Assembly: GCA_019914945.1 (NCBI GenBank)
Contig: CM034106.1
Coordinates: 3,410,001 to 3,474,000, forward strand
Reading direction: 5' to 3'
Origin: Typha latifolia
Lineage: Eukaryota; Streptophyta; Magnoliopsida; Poales; Typhaceae
Length of the DNA stretch: 64,000 nt
Positions 10,862-20,796 of the stretch are shown piece after piece; position 1 is the stretch's first letter, and each line of letters begins with the position of its first letter. The notes under the pieces were generated by a model. The model had not been told where the DNA came from. It made no database searches and saw only the letters and a program-made list of their open reading frames with translations. Both the position numbers and the translations under genes were made by a program.

Positions 10862-11411
10862 CAATCTCCCCTTTAGGCTAAGGTTTGATCTCTCACGATT
10901 TTCAGATCTGGATAGGATCTGACATGAAACTTTAGAAATAGATCCTAAAAGATGCAGCCATTGGATTGATGTGAAATTTTGATATCTTGAAGCCTTGGAA
11001 ACGAACTTTCGAACAAATCTAGTTTCAGGTGAATCGAACGATGGGATCTCTAGATATCGTCTGATTAGTAGATGGACGTCAAGAAGTCCTTCTTTGGATC
11101 CGTGGATGGAGGCACGAGATCCTAGGTGATGATGGATGGTGGTAGACTGGTGGTAATGGGGTGGCACCGGTGAATACATGGAGGTGGAAGGGTTATGGGT
11201 GATGGTAGGGGTTAGGGCAACGTGATAGATAGATTGGAAGAAAGGGTAGGAGTGAGCCGCCCCTAAGGGACTAGGGTGAGTGGCCGGTCGAAAGGAGTTA
11301 GAAGTGGCGTCGCTGGGGAACGAGAAAATGAGAGAGAAGAAGACAAAGGAGACAAGGGCCAAACTCAATTCATTCAATAATGATACTTTGGTGGCCATCC
11401 ACACCTTTAGG
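10862..11411 (-). repeat. LTR of gypsy family B, truncated
   Basis: Minus-orientation R-U5 part of the LTR that is complete at 13242-14151. It starts at ATCTCCCCTTTAGGC and runs to CACACCTTTAGGGATG, where it passes into gag at a short GATGCTCGAGG junction. U3, and with it the palindrome cluster, is missing. Confidence 0.7.
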
Positions 11412-12043
11412 GATGCTCGAGGAGGCACCATTGCAAAAGCGGCTCTTGGTAATCCGGTAACATTTCTTGCCGTTATGGTTGGTCAAGCGGGATTGCTGCT
11501 TCTTTGGCTCCTCCAGTTCTATTTGAGGTGCAACTTCATGGCTCGATGTTTGTCTTCCATGAGTACTGCATCTTCGAAGGCCTCCTTTAATGTTCTAGGC
11601 CTTAAAGCCATCATGTCAGCTTGTGTATCTCCTCGTAGCCCGGAGATGAAGGTGCTGCGATGTTGCTAATCCGTCCATGGGGGTTGGCATCGACTACTTA
11701 TCCTCTCAAATTCTTCTTGGTATGCCCCAACTATGGTCCCTTGCACTATCTTTGAGAGGAGAGCATCGAAGTCTTTATACTCTGACGCTCCAAATCGCCG
11801 CGTGATATCGGCGCAAAAGTCAGCCCAAGTTTCAATCATCTCATGGGCATTGACTGCTCGAAACTAATGAAGTGTCGCATCTTCAAGGTGGAAGCTCGCA
11901 AGCGTCACCTTATATCTTCCATTGTACCCTGGCACGCAAAGAATTGTTCCGCCCTATACAACCAATCGATCGAATCACTACCTTTGAACTTGGGAAATTT
12001 GAGACGCACGATTTGCCCATGGATATCATTGTCTCGATTCGAA
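11412..12043 (-). pseudogene. Gypsy gag middle part (family B)
   Basis: Minus-strand sequence parallel to 18660-19305 of element A. It includes the capsid block FPKFKG.DSIDWLYRAEQFFACQG (11905-12000), the ADITRRFGAS junction near 11790 and the EAFEDA-like block near 11570. Frameshifts are present. At position 11795 it keeps CGA where element A has TGA, which helps identify that stop as a C-to-T change. Unrelated sequence interrupts it at 12044. Confidence 0.75.
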
Positions 12044-12384
12044 TAATATATATAATGCCTCCCGCCCGGCATGGGAACATGCACGCCCACGCGCCCACAT
12101 GGCATGCGCAGCGCACACGACAGGTCGGACGAGGCCCGTCATGCACAAATACACTCTTGTGCATATATAATCATGTCATCATCAAATAATACCTGCTAAT
12201 ATATTCATACTCACATAATCCAACACCAAATAAATTATATTATTAACCAAATAGATCTATTAATATATGAATATCTAAATCCACAATAATATACACTAGA
12301 CCACTACACAACACTATACAGAAAGAGACGGAGAAGAAACCGAGGAAGTAGAATAAGAAAGAAAGAAGAAAAGGAAAGAAGTAG

Positions 12385-12430
12385 AAGAAGAAGAAGAAGA
12401 AGAAGAAGAAGAAGAAGAAGAAGAGAAGAG
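12385..12430 (+). repeat. (GAA)n microsatellite
   Basis: About 15 uninterrupted GAA/AAG units. Confidence 0.95.
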
Positions 12431-12534
12431 AAGAAGAGAAAGAGAGGAGGGGACCGGGCCAGCAAGGAGGGGCTCAGCTGTTGCTGACCAGCTAGTGGTC
12501 GACCTCTCTCTGGCGGCTTTGTTTCGACGAACCT

Positions 12535-12535
<1 letters not shown>

Positions 12536-12589
<54 letters not shown>

Positions 12590-12592
12590 GAA
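12536..12592 (+). repeat. (GA)n microsatellite
   Basis: GA dinucleotide tract with a few ATAG/GGG interruptions. Confidence 0.95.
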
Positions 12593-12664
12593 AAGGGGGG
12601 ATGAGGGAGCACCAGTCACTTCTCAGCGATGGGTCGAGTGGTTGAGGGCAAAGATAGTAGGGAC

Positions 12665-12735
12665 AAAGAGAGAGGGAGAGAAATAGAGAGAAATAGAGAA
12701 AGAGAGAGGGAGAGAGAGATAGAGAGAGAAAAGAA
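12665..12735 (+). repeat. Interrupted (GA)n tract
   Basis: GAGAGGGAGAGAAATAGA-type purine repeat. Confidence 0.85.
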
Positions 12736-12848
12736 GAGGTGGAAGGAGGAGGAGGAGGATCACCAGCGTCAGTAGCACGGCGGTGGACGCGACGATGGTG
12801 GTCCAAAGTGGCCGGCGTCGGCATATCAAGATGGGGAAATTTGAGAAG

Positions 12849-12852
12849 GAAG

Positions 12853-12923
<71 letters not shown>

Positions 12924-12932
12924 GAGAGAGGG
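12849..12932 (+). repeat. (GA)n microsatellite, longest
   Basis: About 40 GA units with one ATAG interruption. Confidence 0.95.
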
Positions 12933-13030
12933 CGGTGGCGGAAATAGGCAGCGGCGATGGGGGCCCTGCCCCTGCCAGCTAGCCGCACCCAGTTGGCTAC
13001 GACAACGGCAGCTGGGGCGTATGGTAGTTG

Positions 13031-13222
13031 GTTGATGATCCCTCCTTCGATTTTGGTTAACTTGAACGCTAGGCTCTTCCGTATTCAGATTTGGTCAGGC
13101 AATTTTGCTGGTGGAAGTCCCCGCAACCGTTTCCCTCTCCTCTATTGGGGGAATCTCTTCTTCCTCATTGCCATGAAGCCTTGGCTCTGGTTGTCATCAT
13201 AGAAAGCGCGTGTCTGAGAAAT
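13031..13222 (-). pseudogene. Gypsy gag N-terminal fragment (family B)
   Basis: Matches 19670-19834 of element A: the start region, the acidic EEEILP-like part and the AQAMLG-like part. It is joined near 13060 to a piece matching 19351-19375, so about 300 bp of gag is deleted at a TTAACTTGAACG junction. Frames are broken. Confidence 0.7.
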
Positions 13223-13238
13223 GGTGGCTCTGATACCA
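13223..13238 (-). other. Primer-binding site, tRNA-iMet type (family B)
   Basis: The minus strand reads TGGTATCAGAGCCACC three bases inside the LTR. This is the best preserved primer site of the A/B group and shows where the true LTR end is. Confidence 0.9.
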
Positions 13239-13241
13239 ACT

Positions 13242-14151
13242 TGATATGATCTCCCCTTTAGGCTAAGGTTCGATCTCTCCCGATTTTCAGATCTAGACAA
13301 GATCTAATATAGAACTTTAGAAAAAGATCATGAAAGATGCAGCCGTCAGATCGACAAGAAATTTTGATATCTTGAAGCGCTGGAAACAAGATTTCTAACA
13401 AATCTAGTTTCAGGTGAATCGGACGATGGGATCTCTAGATATCGTCCGATTAATAGCCAAACATCAGAAAGTCCTTTGGATCCGTGGATGGAGGCATGAG
13501 ATCGTAGGTGATGAAAGATGGTGGTGAACCAGCGGTAATGGGGTGGCACCGGTGAATACGTGGAGGTGGAAGGGTTATAGGTGATGGTAGGGGTTAGGGC
13601 AAAGTGATAGATAGATTGGAAGAAGGGGGAGGAGTGGGCCGCTAAGGGACTAGGGTGAGTGGCCGGTCGAAGGGAGTTAGAAGCGGCGTCGCTGGGGAAC
13701 GAGAGAACGAGAGAGAAGAAGACGAAGGAGACAAGGGCCAAACTCAATTTATTCAATAATGATACCATGGTGGCCATCTACACCTTTAGAGGCTAACCAA
13801 ACAATTCAAAAATGGTAATTATTAACCCTAAAACAGTATATTTTTGCCGATCGCATTCAAACGCACCCGATCGTGTTCGAACGCACATTTTGCTTTCTTT
13901 GTATGTGCGAACGCGATGCAGACGTTCGCAGACGCATTCGAACACGGTGTTCGAACACACATTTCACACTTTTAGTATGAGCGAACCTGATGTAGGCATT
14001 CACAAGTGCGTTCAAACGCACTCCACCCGCGTTCGAACGCGACATACAGTAAACTTATTTTTCTATAAATTAAACACTAAAACAAGAACAAAAGACACCC
14101 TTAAAGTATATCCATGCTCAAGACGACTTCGGTGAAGCCCGAATCGTATCA
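13242..14151 (-). repeat. 5' LTR of gypsy family B
   Basis: 910 bp. The minus strand runs TGATACGATTCGG...GGAGATCATATCA, followed by the primer site. U3 at the right holds palindromes at 13850-14042. The partner LTR is the truncated copy at 10862-11411, so the element between them is internally deleted and carries an insert. Confidence 0.85.
13850..14042. promoter_or_regulatory. TTCGAA palindrome cluster (family B LTR)
   Basis: Seven or so GTTCGAAC-type units, including CGCGTTCGAACGCG at the right end. It is arranged like the family A cluster. Confidence 0.65.
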
Positions 14152-14298
14152 CACCACCACTAACGCATTCGATTTAGCCTACTCACATGCCTAATTCGGC
14201 CACCAAAATTATATTCTATGCCTTGATCTAGTTCAACTACACATAATTTCCAAAATTGAAGTCTAAATCGATTGAACCCCGATATGATCTTAACTGGA

Positions 14299-15050
14299 AC
14301 GTACTAAGTTTGCCTATTATCCTCAGACCAGTGGTCAGTCAAAGTGGACGATCGAGACACTAGAGGATATACTATGTGCTTCTGTTGTCGATTTTGGACT
14401 TAGTTGGGATTAGCACCTTTCTTTTATTGAATTTGCTTATAATAGCAATCATCACTCTAGCATTGGGATGCTGCCTTATGAGGCTTTATATGGTCGAAGA
14501 TGTTGGACAGCTATCCATTGAGATGAAGGGGAGTGCAGAAGATGGAGAGATTATAATTGACCCAAGAGATCATTAATAAGATACAAAAGGTTTGAGAGCA
14601 TTTATGGGCTCCCTAGGGTTGACAAAGAGCTATGCTAATCGTCGACGATGAGATCTAGAATTGTAAGTTATGGACAAAGTTTTTCTCAAGGTCTCACAAT
14701 GGAAAGGGTACTTCAATTTAGGAGAAAAAGCAAGTTGAGCCCTTGATATATTAGCCTTTATGAGATTCTAGAGCGGATAGGATCAATTGCATACCGTGTG
14801 GATCTGCCTTCACAGTTGTCTCTAATTCACAATATTTTCCATGTATGAGTATTAAGAAACTATCTGTAGCTAGTTTAGATTATTGATAGATTGTGAAGAT
14901 GCTCCAAAGGAGTGTACCATTAGTCAAAGTTCTTTAGTGAAACCATAGTATAAAGGAAGCTACATGGGATCTTGATAGGAGATTTCATTCTACTTGTCCT
15001 TAATGATGTAATAACTCATATGTGTAATTTTAAGGATGAAAATCTTATTT
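14299..15050 (+). pseudogene. Ty3/gypsy integrase C-terminal part (lineage G)
   Basis: The plus strand holds the end of an integrase core of a different gypsy lineage: KFAYYPQTSGQSKW (TDGQSE region decayed), then FIEFAYNSNHHSSIGMLPYEALYGRR. The tail is RRKSKLSP.YIS.YEILERIGSIAYRVDLP and HNIFHV. Stops and frameshifts are many. The GGRK-like LSPRYIGPFEIL order is typical of the chromovirus group of plant gypsy elements. Nothing recognisable lies between 14152 and 14298. Confidence 0.8.
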
Positions 15051-15063
15051 TGTTGGGAGTAGT

Positions 15064-15542
15064 TGTAATGCCCAAAAAAAGAGGGGCACACAATTAACCA
15101 TCCATAATTTGCTATGACCAGCCAACACTAGTGCACGCACCATGCATGTGCAGTCCAACTTCAGGCAATTACGTAATAACTAAACCCTTTTCTCATCTAG
15201 CTGCCTCTTTCCCTCCTATCTTTCGTGCCACTAGAGCACTCAACAAAGCCCACAAACCATTGGAGCACTAATGGATCAAACTGAACCCTTAATCCAATCC
15301 GTAGGTTAGTCCTCTAGCCTTCCTTATTAATTTAATTTTCATCTAGTAACTGTAGTTTGTTTCTATATTTATTATTTTTGACTTCACCAGAGAAATACAT
15401 CGATCGATGACTTTGGGTCGACCACCCACTAATTCAAAAAGCTCCATCACCTTGTCCTTTTGCCATGGGTATCATGTTTAGGTTTCCATGGGGTGTGTGG
15501 GAGGCTATGCCCTATCGCCTCCCACTGCTAGTTCCTTGACTT
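15064..15542 (+). repeat. 3' LTR of lineage G, left part
   Basis: Begins TGTAATGCCC after a purine-rich stretch at the pol end. It is interrupted at 15542 by insertion of element A. The right part continues from 20797 (one GACTT copy belongs to each side). Confidence 0.65.
15538..15542. other. Target-site duplication of element A, left
   Basis: GACTT, repeated at 20792-20796. Confidence 0.9.
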
Positions 15543-16471
15543 TGATACGATCTTCTCTTTGGGGCTAAGGCTCTGATACCAGCTTGTTACGATCAGGCAC
15601 GGAACTTTGAAATTAGATCCCGAAATATGCTGTCATCAGATCGACGTGAGATTTCGATATGTTGTAGCCTTGTAAAAGAGCTTTCCAACAAATCTAGTTA
15701 CAGGCAAATCGGAGTTGGGGATCTCGAGATATCATTCGTTTAGTGGACGAACGTCAGGATGCTCTGTTTTGAATTCGTGGATGGAGGCACGAGATCCTAG
15801 GTAATGGTGGATGGTGGTGGACCGGCGTTAATGTGGTGGCACCGGTGAAAAGTGATGGTGGAACGGTTGTGGTTGATGGAAGGATTAGGGCAAGTGTTGG
15901 ATAGATTGGACGAAGGGGAGAAGAGGGCCACCCCTAAGGGACTAGGGTGATTAGCCTGGACGAGGGAGGTTAGAAGCGGCGTCGCCGAGGATTGAGAGAA
16001 CGGGAGCGAAGAAGACGAAGGAGGCAAGGCAAAACTCAATCTCAATAATCAATAATAATTTTGGTCGCCCTACACGTCCTTTTATAGGCTAACCAACAAC
16101 TCACATTAACCCTAAAACACAATTTTCGCCGACCGCGTTCGAACTCGCCCGACCGCGTTCGAACGCACCGAATTAGCTCTTCTGGACTTGCGAACGCGAT
16201 GCAGGCATTCGAACGCGTGATCGAACGCGCGTGCAGCCGGTATTTGCGAACGCAATGCAGGCGTTCACAGTGCGTTCGAACGCACAGTACATTCTCTTCA
16301 CCACGTTCACAACCCCGTTCACAAACCGCGTTCGAACTCACTCCACCCGCGTTCGAACGCGACTTACAGAAAACTTATTTTAATGGAAATTAAACACTAA
16401 AACATGAAATAAAAACACTCCTAAAGTGAATCCATGCTCGAGACGACATCGGTGAAGTCCGAATCGTATCA
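15543..16471 (-). repeat. 3' LTR of element A
   Basis: The minus strand runs TGATACGATTCGG...GATCGTATCA. It contains a primer-site-like TGGTATCAGAGCCTTAG about 25-40 bp from its inner end (15565-15582), a palindrome cluster at 16130-16365 and a TATA-like CCTATAAAAGG near 16077-16088. Confidence 0.9.
16130..16365. promoter_or_regulatory. TTCGAA palindrome cluster, element A 3' LTR
   Basis: Six or more palindromes, including the perfect 16-mer GTGCGTTCGAACGCAC at 16270-16285. The identical 16-mer occurs in Sirevirus internal promoters. Confidence 0.75.
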
Positions 16472-16474
16472 ATC

Positions 16475-16713
16475 CACCACGCTTCCGCAACCTTGTCCTC
16501 AAGGTTTGAAGTTTGGAAAGCGATCCATGATATCTGACTCTAGCTCCCAGGTAGACTCGTCAGTAGATTTGCCCAGCCACTCAATTAGCACTTCCGTCTC
16601 TAATCTGGTCCCATGGCGTCTTCTCCTATGGTCTAATACTCGGACCGGTTCAGTGGGGCCATCCTCCTTCATTAGTTCGGGTAAGGCCGAACCCACCACC
16701 TGGTTAGGCCTGA
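16475..16713 (-). pseudogene. Element A pol, chromodomain-like C-terminus after a stop
   Basis: Continues the pol frame after a TAG at 16715-16717 (likely CAG originally). The open part (16499-16699) has an RVLDHRRRRHGTRLETEVLIEW block and DESTWELESDIMDRFPNF. This tail, seen also in F, is chromodomain-like. The last codons are frameshifted: the usual LEDKV ending is out of frame. Confidence 0.8.
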
Positions 16714-16714
16714 T

Positions 16715-18169
16715 CTAGGCCTTCAATGCTGATACATGGAAGACCGGATGTATCCTGGTTCCTTCAGGTAGGTCCAACCGGTAAGCTACTGGACCGATTC
16801 GTTGTAGCACTCGGTACGGACCGTAGTACTTGTAACCCAACTTTTGGTTCAAAATTGGTCTCAATGTGGATTGTCGATACGGTTGAGCTCGAACGAACAC
16901 CAATTGATCCACCTCAAATTCTCGCTCACGTCGGCCTTTGTCATGAGTTTGCTTCATGCGGTTTTGGGCTGTGGCTAGGTGAGTCTTGAGCAGTCTCAAT
17001 GTTTCATCTCGATCAGCAAGCTCCAAGTCAAGCTCGGTCCTATCCGCCGCCGCGAGTCTATCATAGGCACGCAAGACAGGGGGAGTGCACCCATAAACCG
17101 CCTCAAAGGGGGTCATGCCGATGCTAGAGTGATGAGCCGTATTGTATGACCACTCAGCCCATGGAAGGAATTTGACCCAATCCCTTGGTCGTTCCGCCAC
17201 AAAGCATCGCAAGTATTGCTCCAGTCCGCGATTCACCACCTCGGTTTGGCCATCTGTCTCGGGGTGATAAGCTGAACTCAGGTTGATTTGAGTCCCTTGC
17301 AATCTGAAGAACTCGGACCAAAACTCACTGATGAAGATGCGATCCCGGTCTGACACGATTGTCCTAGGCATCCCATGCAAGCGTGCCACTTCCCGAACAA
17401 AAATTTCAGCAACCCTTTTTGCTGAAAACGGGTGAGACAATGTTATGAAATGAGTATATTTGCTCAGTCTATCCACCACAACCAACACCACCGATTGTCC
17501 CCGAACCTCTGGCAGCCCCTCGATGAAGTCCATGGAGATATCCTCCCAAATACGCTCTGGTATAGGTAGTGGTTGTAGCAGCCCGCTAGGCTTGAGTGCC
17601 TCCGATTTGACTCGTTGGCAGATTTGACATTCACGCACATACTTCTTCACGTCCGTCTTCATCGCTGTCCATGTACAGTTTTGGGCCAGCCGCTTGTAGG
17701 TACGTAATACCCCTTCATGCCCTGCTATAGGAGTATCATGGAAGTGTGCCATCAATAGTCTCCGTAGCTCTTCGTTCCGGGGTACCTTGATTCGCCCGCA
17801 CTCTAGTACTAACCCATCGCGCTCCTCGTGCTCGAGGTGGCTTGAGGGGTGCTCTCTCAACTCCTCCATGAGTTGGACTAGCTCACTATCCTCTGCACTA
17901 GCTCTCCGCAGATCTGAGAAGAAAGGAAAGGTGGGCGCCGAGAAAGAAGCGAGCTCCCTTGCGACCCCTTCATTTGGAAGTTCAAGTAGCGGTTGGCTTC
18001 CATCTAGCAGCACTCTCTTGTCTTTTCTCCAAAACGTCAATGTGAGGCTTGTAAAATCAAATGTCACGGGCCCCAAGCTTCGAAGCCATTTGGTCCCCAA
18101 AACAATATCGGCACCTTGCAAGGCCAACAGATAAAGATCCAATGTGAAAGTTTGGCCTTGCACCTTCAA
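16715..18169 (-). pseudogene. Element A pol: protease end fused directly to integrase
   Basis: A 484-codon open frame. Residues 1-57 are the protease end (GADIVLGTKWL, then FDFTSLTLTFWRKD). At about residues 58-75 it passes without a break into the pre-integrase region (ELASFSAPTFPFF), omitting about 550-600 residues of RT and RNase H. The zinc domain has H144, H151, C181 and C184. The core has D233, D274 and E310 with DX35E spacing, then GMTPFEAVYG and the GPYRVLQRIGPVAYRLDLP tail. All integrase catalytic residues are intact. It is in frame with 18197-19009 and with gag. Confidence 0.9.
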
Positions 18170-18196
18170 TTCCGCACCTCCACAAATAGAATCCGC

Positions 18197-19009
18197 TCAT
18201 AATGTGGTGCCATCTCCGATCGTCACATCGAACCCTTCCGTGGGTTCCGACTCGAGCCCAATCTTCCTAAGGAGCCTCTTGTGAATGAAGTTGTGGGTGG
18301 ATCCGTTGTCAATCAAGATTCTCACTGTGGTTTTCTTGACTACCCCGTTTACCCGCAAGGTTTTTGGCGCAGCTGTCGCCGAATAGGCGTGGAGGGAGAT
18401 TTCGGCTATCATGTCCTCCACGAGTTGCTCCTCAGTTTCTTCTCCTTGATGTCCAGCCACATCTGCACCTTCAGCTGCAAACTCATCCTCCGCTTCCTCC
18501 AATCCATCGATTAGCATCACCGATCCCATCGGTTTAGCGCAGCGATGCCCGGGTACAAACTTTTCATCACAACGGAAGCATAGGCCCTTGGCACTTCTTT
18601 CTTCTACTTGGGCTGGTGTGAGTGCTCGTCCCGGACCTCTAGGTGCATACTTCACATCTTGGGATGGCTTCAAGGGTGCTCGAGGAGGTACCACTATAGC
18701 AGCAACCCTTGGTACTCCGATAGTATTTCCCGCCGCTATGTTTGGTTGAGCTTGATTGCGGCTTCCTTGGCTCATCCAACTCTGTTTCAAGTGTATCTTC
18801 ATGGCCCTATGTTTGTCTTCCATAAACACCGCATCTTCGAAGGCCTCCTTTAAGGTTCTAGGCCTTAAAGCCCTCACATCGGCTTGTATGTCACCCCGCA
18901 ACCCGGAGATGAAGGTGCTGCGAAGTTGCTGATCCGTCCATGGTGGATGACATCGGCTACTAATCTTCTCAAATTCTTCTTGGTATGACCCAACCGTGGT
19001 CTTTTGCAC
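18197..19009 (-). pseudogene. Element A gag end and protease start
   Basis: A 270-codon open stretch in the frame of gag. It has the capsid end (EAFEDAVFMEDKHRAM), a CCHC knuckle LCFRCDEKFVPGHRC, an acidic linker, and the protease active site as ILIDNGSTHNF. That is DNG instead of DSG (18302-18310), which probably weakens or kills the protease. A TGA just after it (18194-18196, likely CGA originally) separates it from the next open part. Confidence 0.85.
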
Positions 19010-19057
19010 CGTCTTTGAGAGGAGAGCATCAAAGTCTTCATATCCCGATGCTCCAAA

Positions 19058-19834
19058 TCACCGTGTGATATCGGCGCAAAATTCAGCCCAAGTTTCGATA
19101 GCCTCAGTGGCATTGGCTGCTCGAGACCAATGAAGCACCGCATCCTCAAGGTGGAAGCTCGCAAGCGTCACCTTGTACTCTTCCGCCGTTCCTTGGTATG
19201 CAAAGAATTGCTCCGCCCTATACAACCAATCGATCGGGTTGCCACCTTTGAACTTGGGGAATTCGAGACGCACGACTTGTCCACGGATGCCATTGTCTCG
19301 TTCCGGATCATGTCCTTGTCTAACCGGGGGAGGATGCACCATGAAGGGTTGATGATCCCTCCTTCGGTTTTGATTAACTTGTTGTGGTTCCGGATCGTAT
19401 TGACCCGCCCACGGATCTTGATCTCGAAGGCGGTCTCCATAGTGGTTCACCCGTCGGATGGGTTCACCTGCAACTGGACCTGGTGTAACCATCCTTGCTT
19501 GCCTCTGCCCATAGGGTGGTGGTAGTAGCGGCTCTTGTGGTTGCGAAGGCTGAACCGGTGGCGGTGGGTTCAAGGGGATGGACTCGCGTCGTGGGGTCGA
19601 TGGTGCTTTCCCGTTCGCCCGTAGTTCCTGCATCATCTCCATCATCATCTGGTTGTTGATGGCCAATTGCTCTGAAATAGACCCCAACATGGCTTGAACG
19701 CTAGGTTCTTCCATATTCTGATTAGATCGGGCGGTTCCACGGGTGGAAGTCCTTGCAATCGTTTCTCCCTCCTCTATTGGGAGAATCTCTTCTTCATCAT
19801 CTCGCCGTGCAGCCATGGATCTGGTTGTCGTCAT
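19058..19834 (-). pseudogene. Element A gag N-terminal part
   Basis: 258 codons from an ATG 38 bases inside the LTR. N-terminal MTTTRSMAARRDDEEE, a proline/glutamine-rich middle, then the capsid block RLEFPKFKGGNPIDWLYRAEQFF and LHWSRAANATEAIETW. It ends at a TGA where the related copy at 11795 has CGA (arginine), so the stop is a C-to-T change in a CpG. The frame otherwise continues through 16715. Confidence 0.85.
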
Positions 19835-19856
19835 TGGAAGCGCTTGTCCGAGGAAA

Positions 19857-19872
19857 GGTGGCTCGATACAGT
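19857..19872 (-). other. Primer-binding site of element A, degenerate
   Basis: The minus strand reads ACTGTATCGAGCCACC, aligned with TGGTATCAGAGCCACC of family B but one base shorter. It is right inside the LTR end. Confidence 0.65.
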
Positions 19873-20791
19873 TGATACGATCTTCTCTTTGGGGCTAAGG
19901 CTCTGATACCAGCTTGTTACGATCAGGCACGGAACTTTGAAATTAGATCCCGAAATATGCTGTCGTCGGATCGACGTGAGATTTCGATAGCCTCGTAAAA
20001 GAGCTTTCCAACAAATCTAGTTACAGGCGAATCGGAGTTGGGGATCTCGAGATATCGTTCGTTTAGTGGACGAACGTCAGGATGCTCTGTTTTGGATTCG
20101 TGGATGGAGGCACGAGATCCTAGGTAATGGTGGATGGTGGTGGACCGGCGTTAATGTGGTGGCACCGGTGAAAACTGATGGTGGAACGGTTGTGGTTGAT
20201 GGAAGGATTAGGGCAAGTGTTGGATAGATTGGACGAAGGGGGAGAAGAGGGCCACCCCTAAGGGACTAGGGTGATTAGCCGGACGAGGGAGGTTAGAAGC
20301 GGCGTCGCCGAGGATTGAGAGAACGGGAGCGAAGAAGACGAAGGAGGCAAGGCAAAACTCAATCTCAATAATCAATAATAATTTTGGTCGCCCTACACGT
20401 CCTTTTATAGGCTAACCAACAACTCACATTAACCCTAAAACACAATTTTCGCCGACCGCGTTCGAACTCGCCCGACCGCGTTCGAACGCACCGAATTAGC
20501 TCTTCTGGACTTGCGAACGCGATGCAGGCGTTCGAACGCGTGATCGAACGCGCCTGTCGGTATTTGCGAATGCGATGCAGGCGTTCACAGTGCGTTCGAA
20601 CGCACAGTACATTCTCTTCACCACGTTCACAACCCCGTTCACAAACCGCGTTCGAACTCACTCCACCCACGTTCTAACGCGACTTATAGAAAACTTATTT
20701 TAATGGAAATTAAACACTAAAACATGAAATAAAAACACTCCTAAAGTGAATCCATGCTCGAGACGACGTCGGTGAAGTCCGAATCGTATCA
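19873..20791 (-). repeat. 5' LTR of element A
   Basis: 919 bp, close match to 15543-16471. It differs by a 10-base gap near 19988 and scattered CpG transitions. The same internal primer-site-like sequence lies at 19895-19912. Confidence 0.9.
20455..20690. promoter_or_regulatory. TTCGAA palindrome cluster, element A 5' LTR
   Basis: Six or more palindromes upstream of a CCTATAAAAGG box (minus strand, near 20405-20415). The 16-mer GTGCGTTCGAACGCAC is at 20590-20605. This is the promoter LTR of the element. Confidence 0.75.
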
Positions 20792-20796
20792 GACTT
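20792..20796. other. Target-site duplication of element A, right
   Basis: GACTT, identical to 15538-15542. Confidence 0.9.

Larger units (their letters stand above)
12044..13030. other. Foreign insert inside family B gag, rich in GA microsatellites
   Basis: About 990 bp unlike gag on either side. It runs from an AT-rich start (ATATATATAATGCC) through a GC-rich block and long purine tracts to a GC-rich end near 13020. It has no credible ORF; serine/leucine-rich frames are microsatellite translations. It could be the leader or LTR of another element or a captured host 5' region. Origin not recognised. Confidence 0.5.
15543..20791 (-). mobile_element. Complete Ty3/gypsy element A lacking RT and RNase H
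   Basis: A 5249 bp insertion with two LTRs (929 and 919 bp), five-base target duplication GACTT and all features on the minus strand. It encodes gag, protease and integrase in one frame, but the whole RT-RNase H part is absent. The LTRs differ at only about 20 positions by eye, mostly CpG transitions, so the insertion is young. It is non-autonomous: RT would have to come from another element. Confidence 0.9.

Noticed and set aside
10612..11431. Open frames around 10.6-11.4 kb
   Set aside because: They lie in LTR R-U5 sequence and its related inverted copy; similar frames recur with every LTR copy.
12304..12988. Serine/leucine-rich and Arg-Glu-rich open frames
   Set aside because: They are translations of GA and GAA microsatellites.
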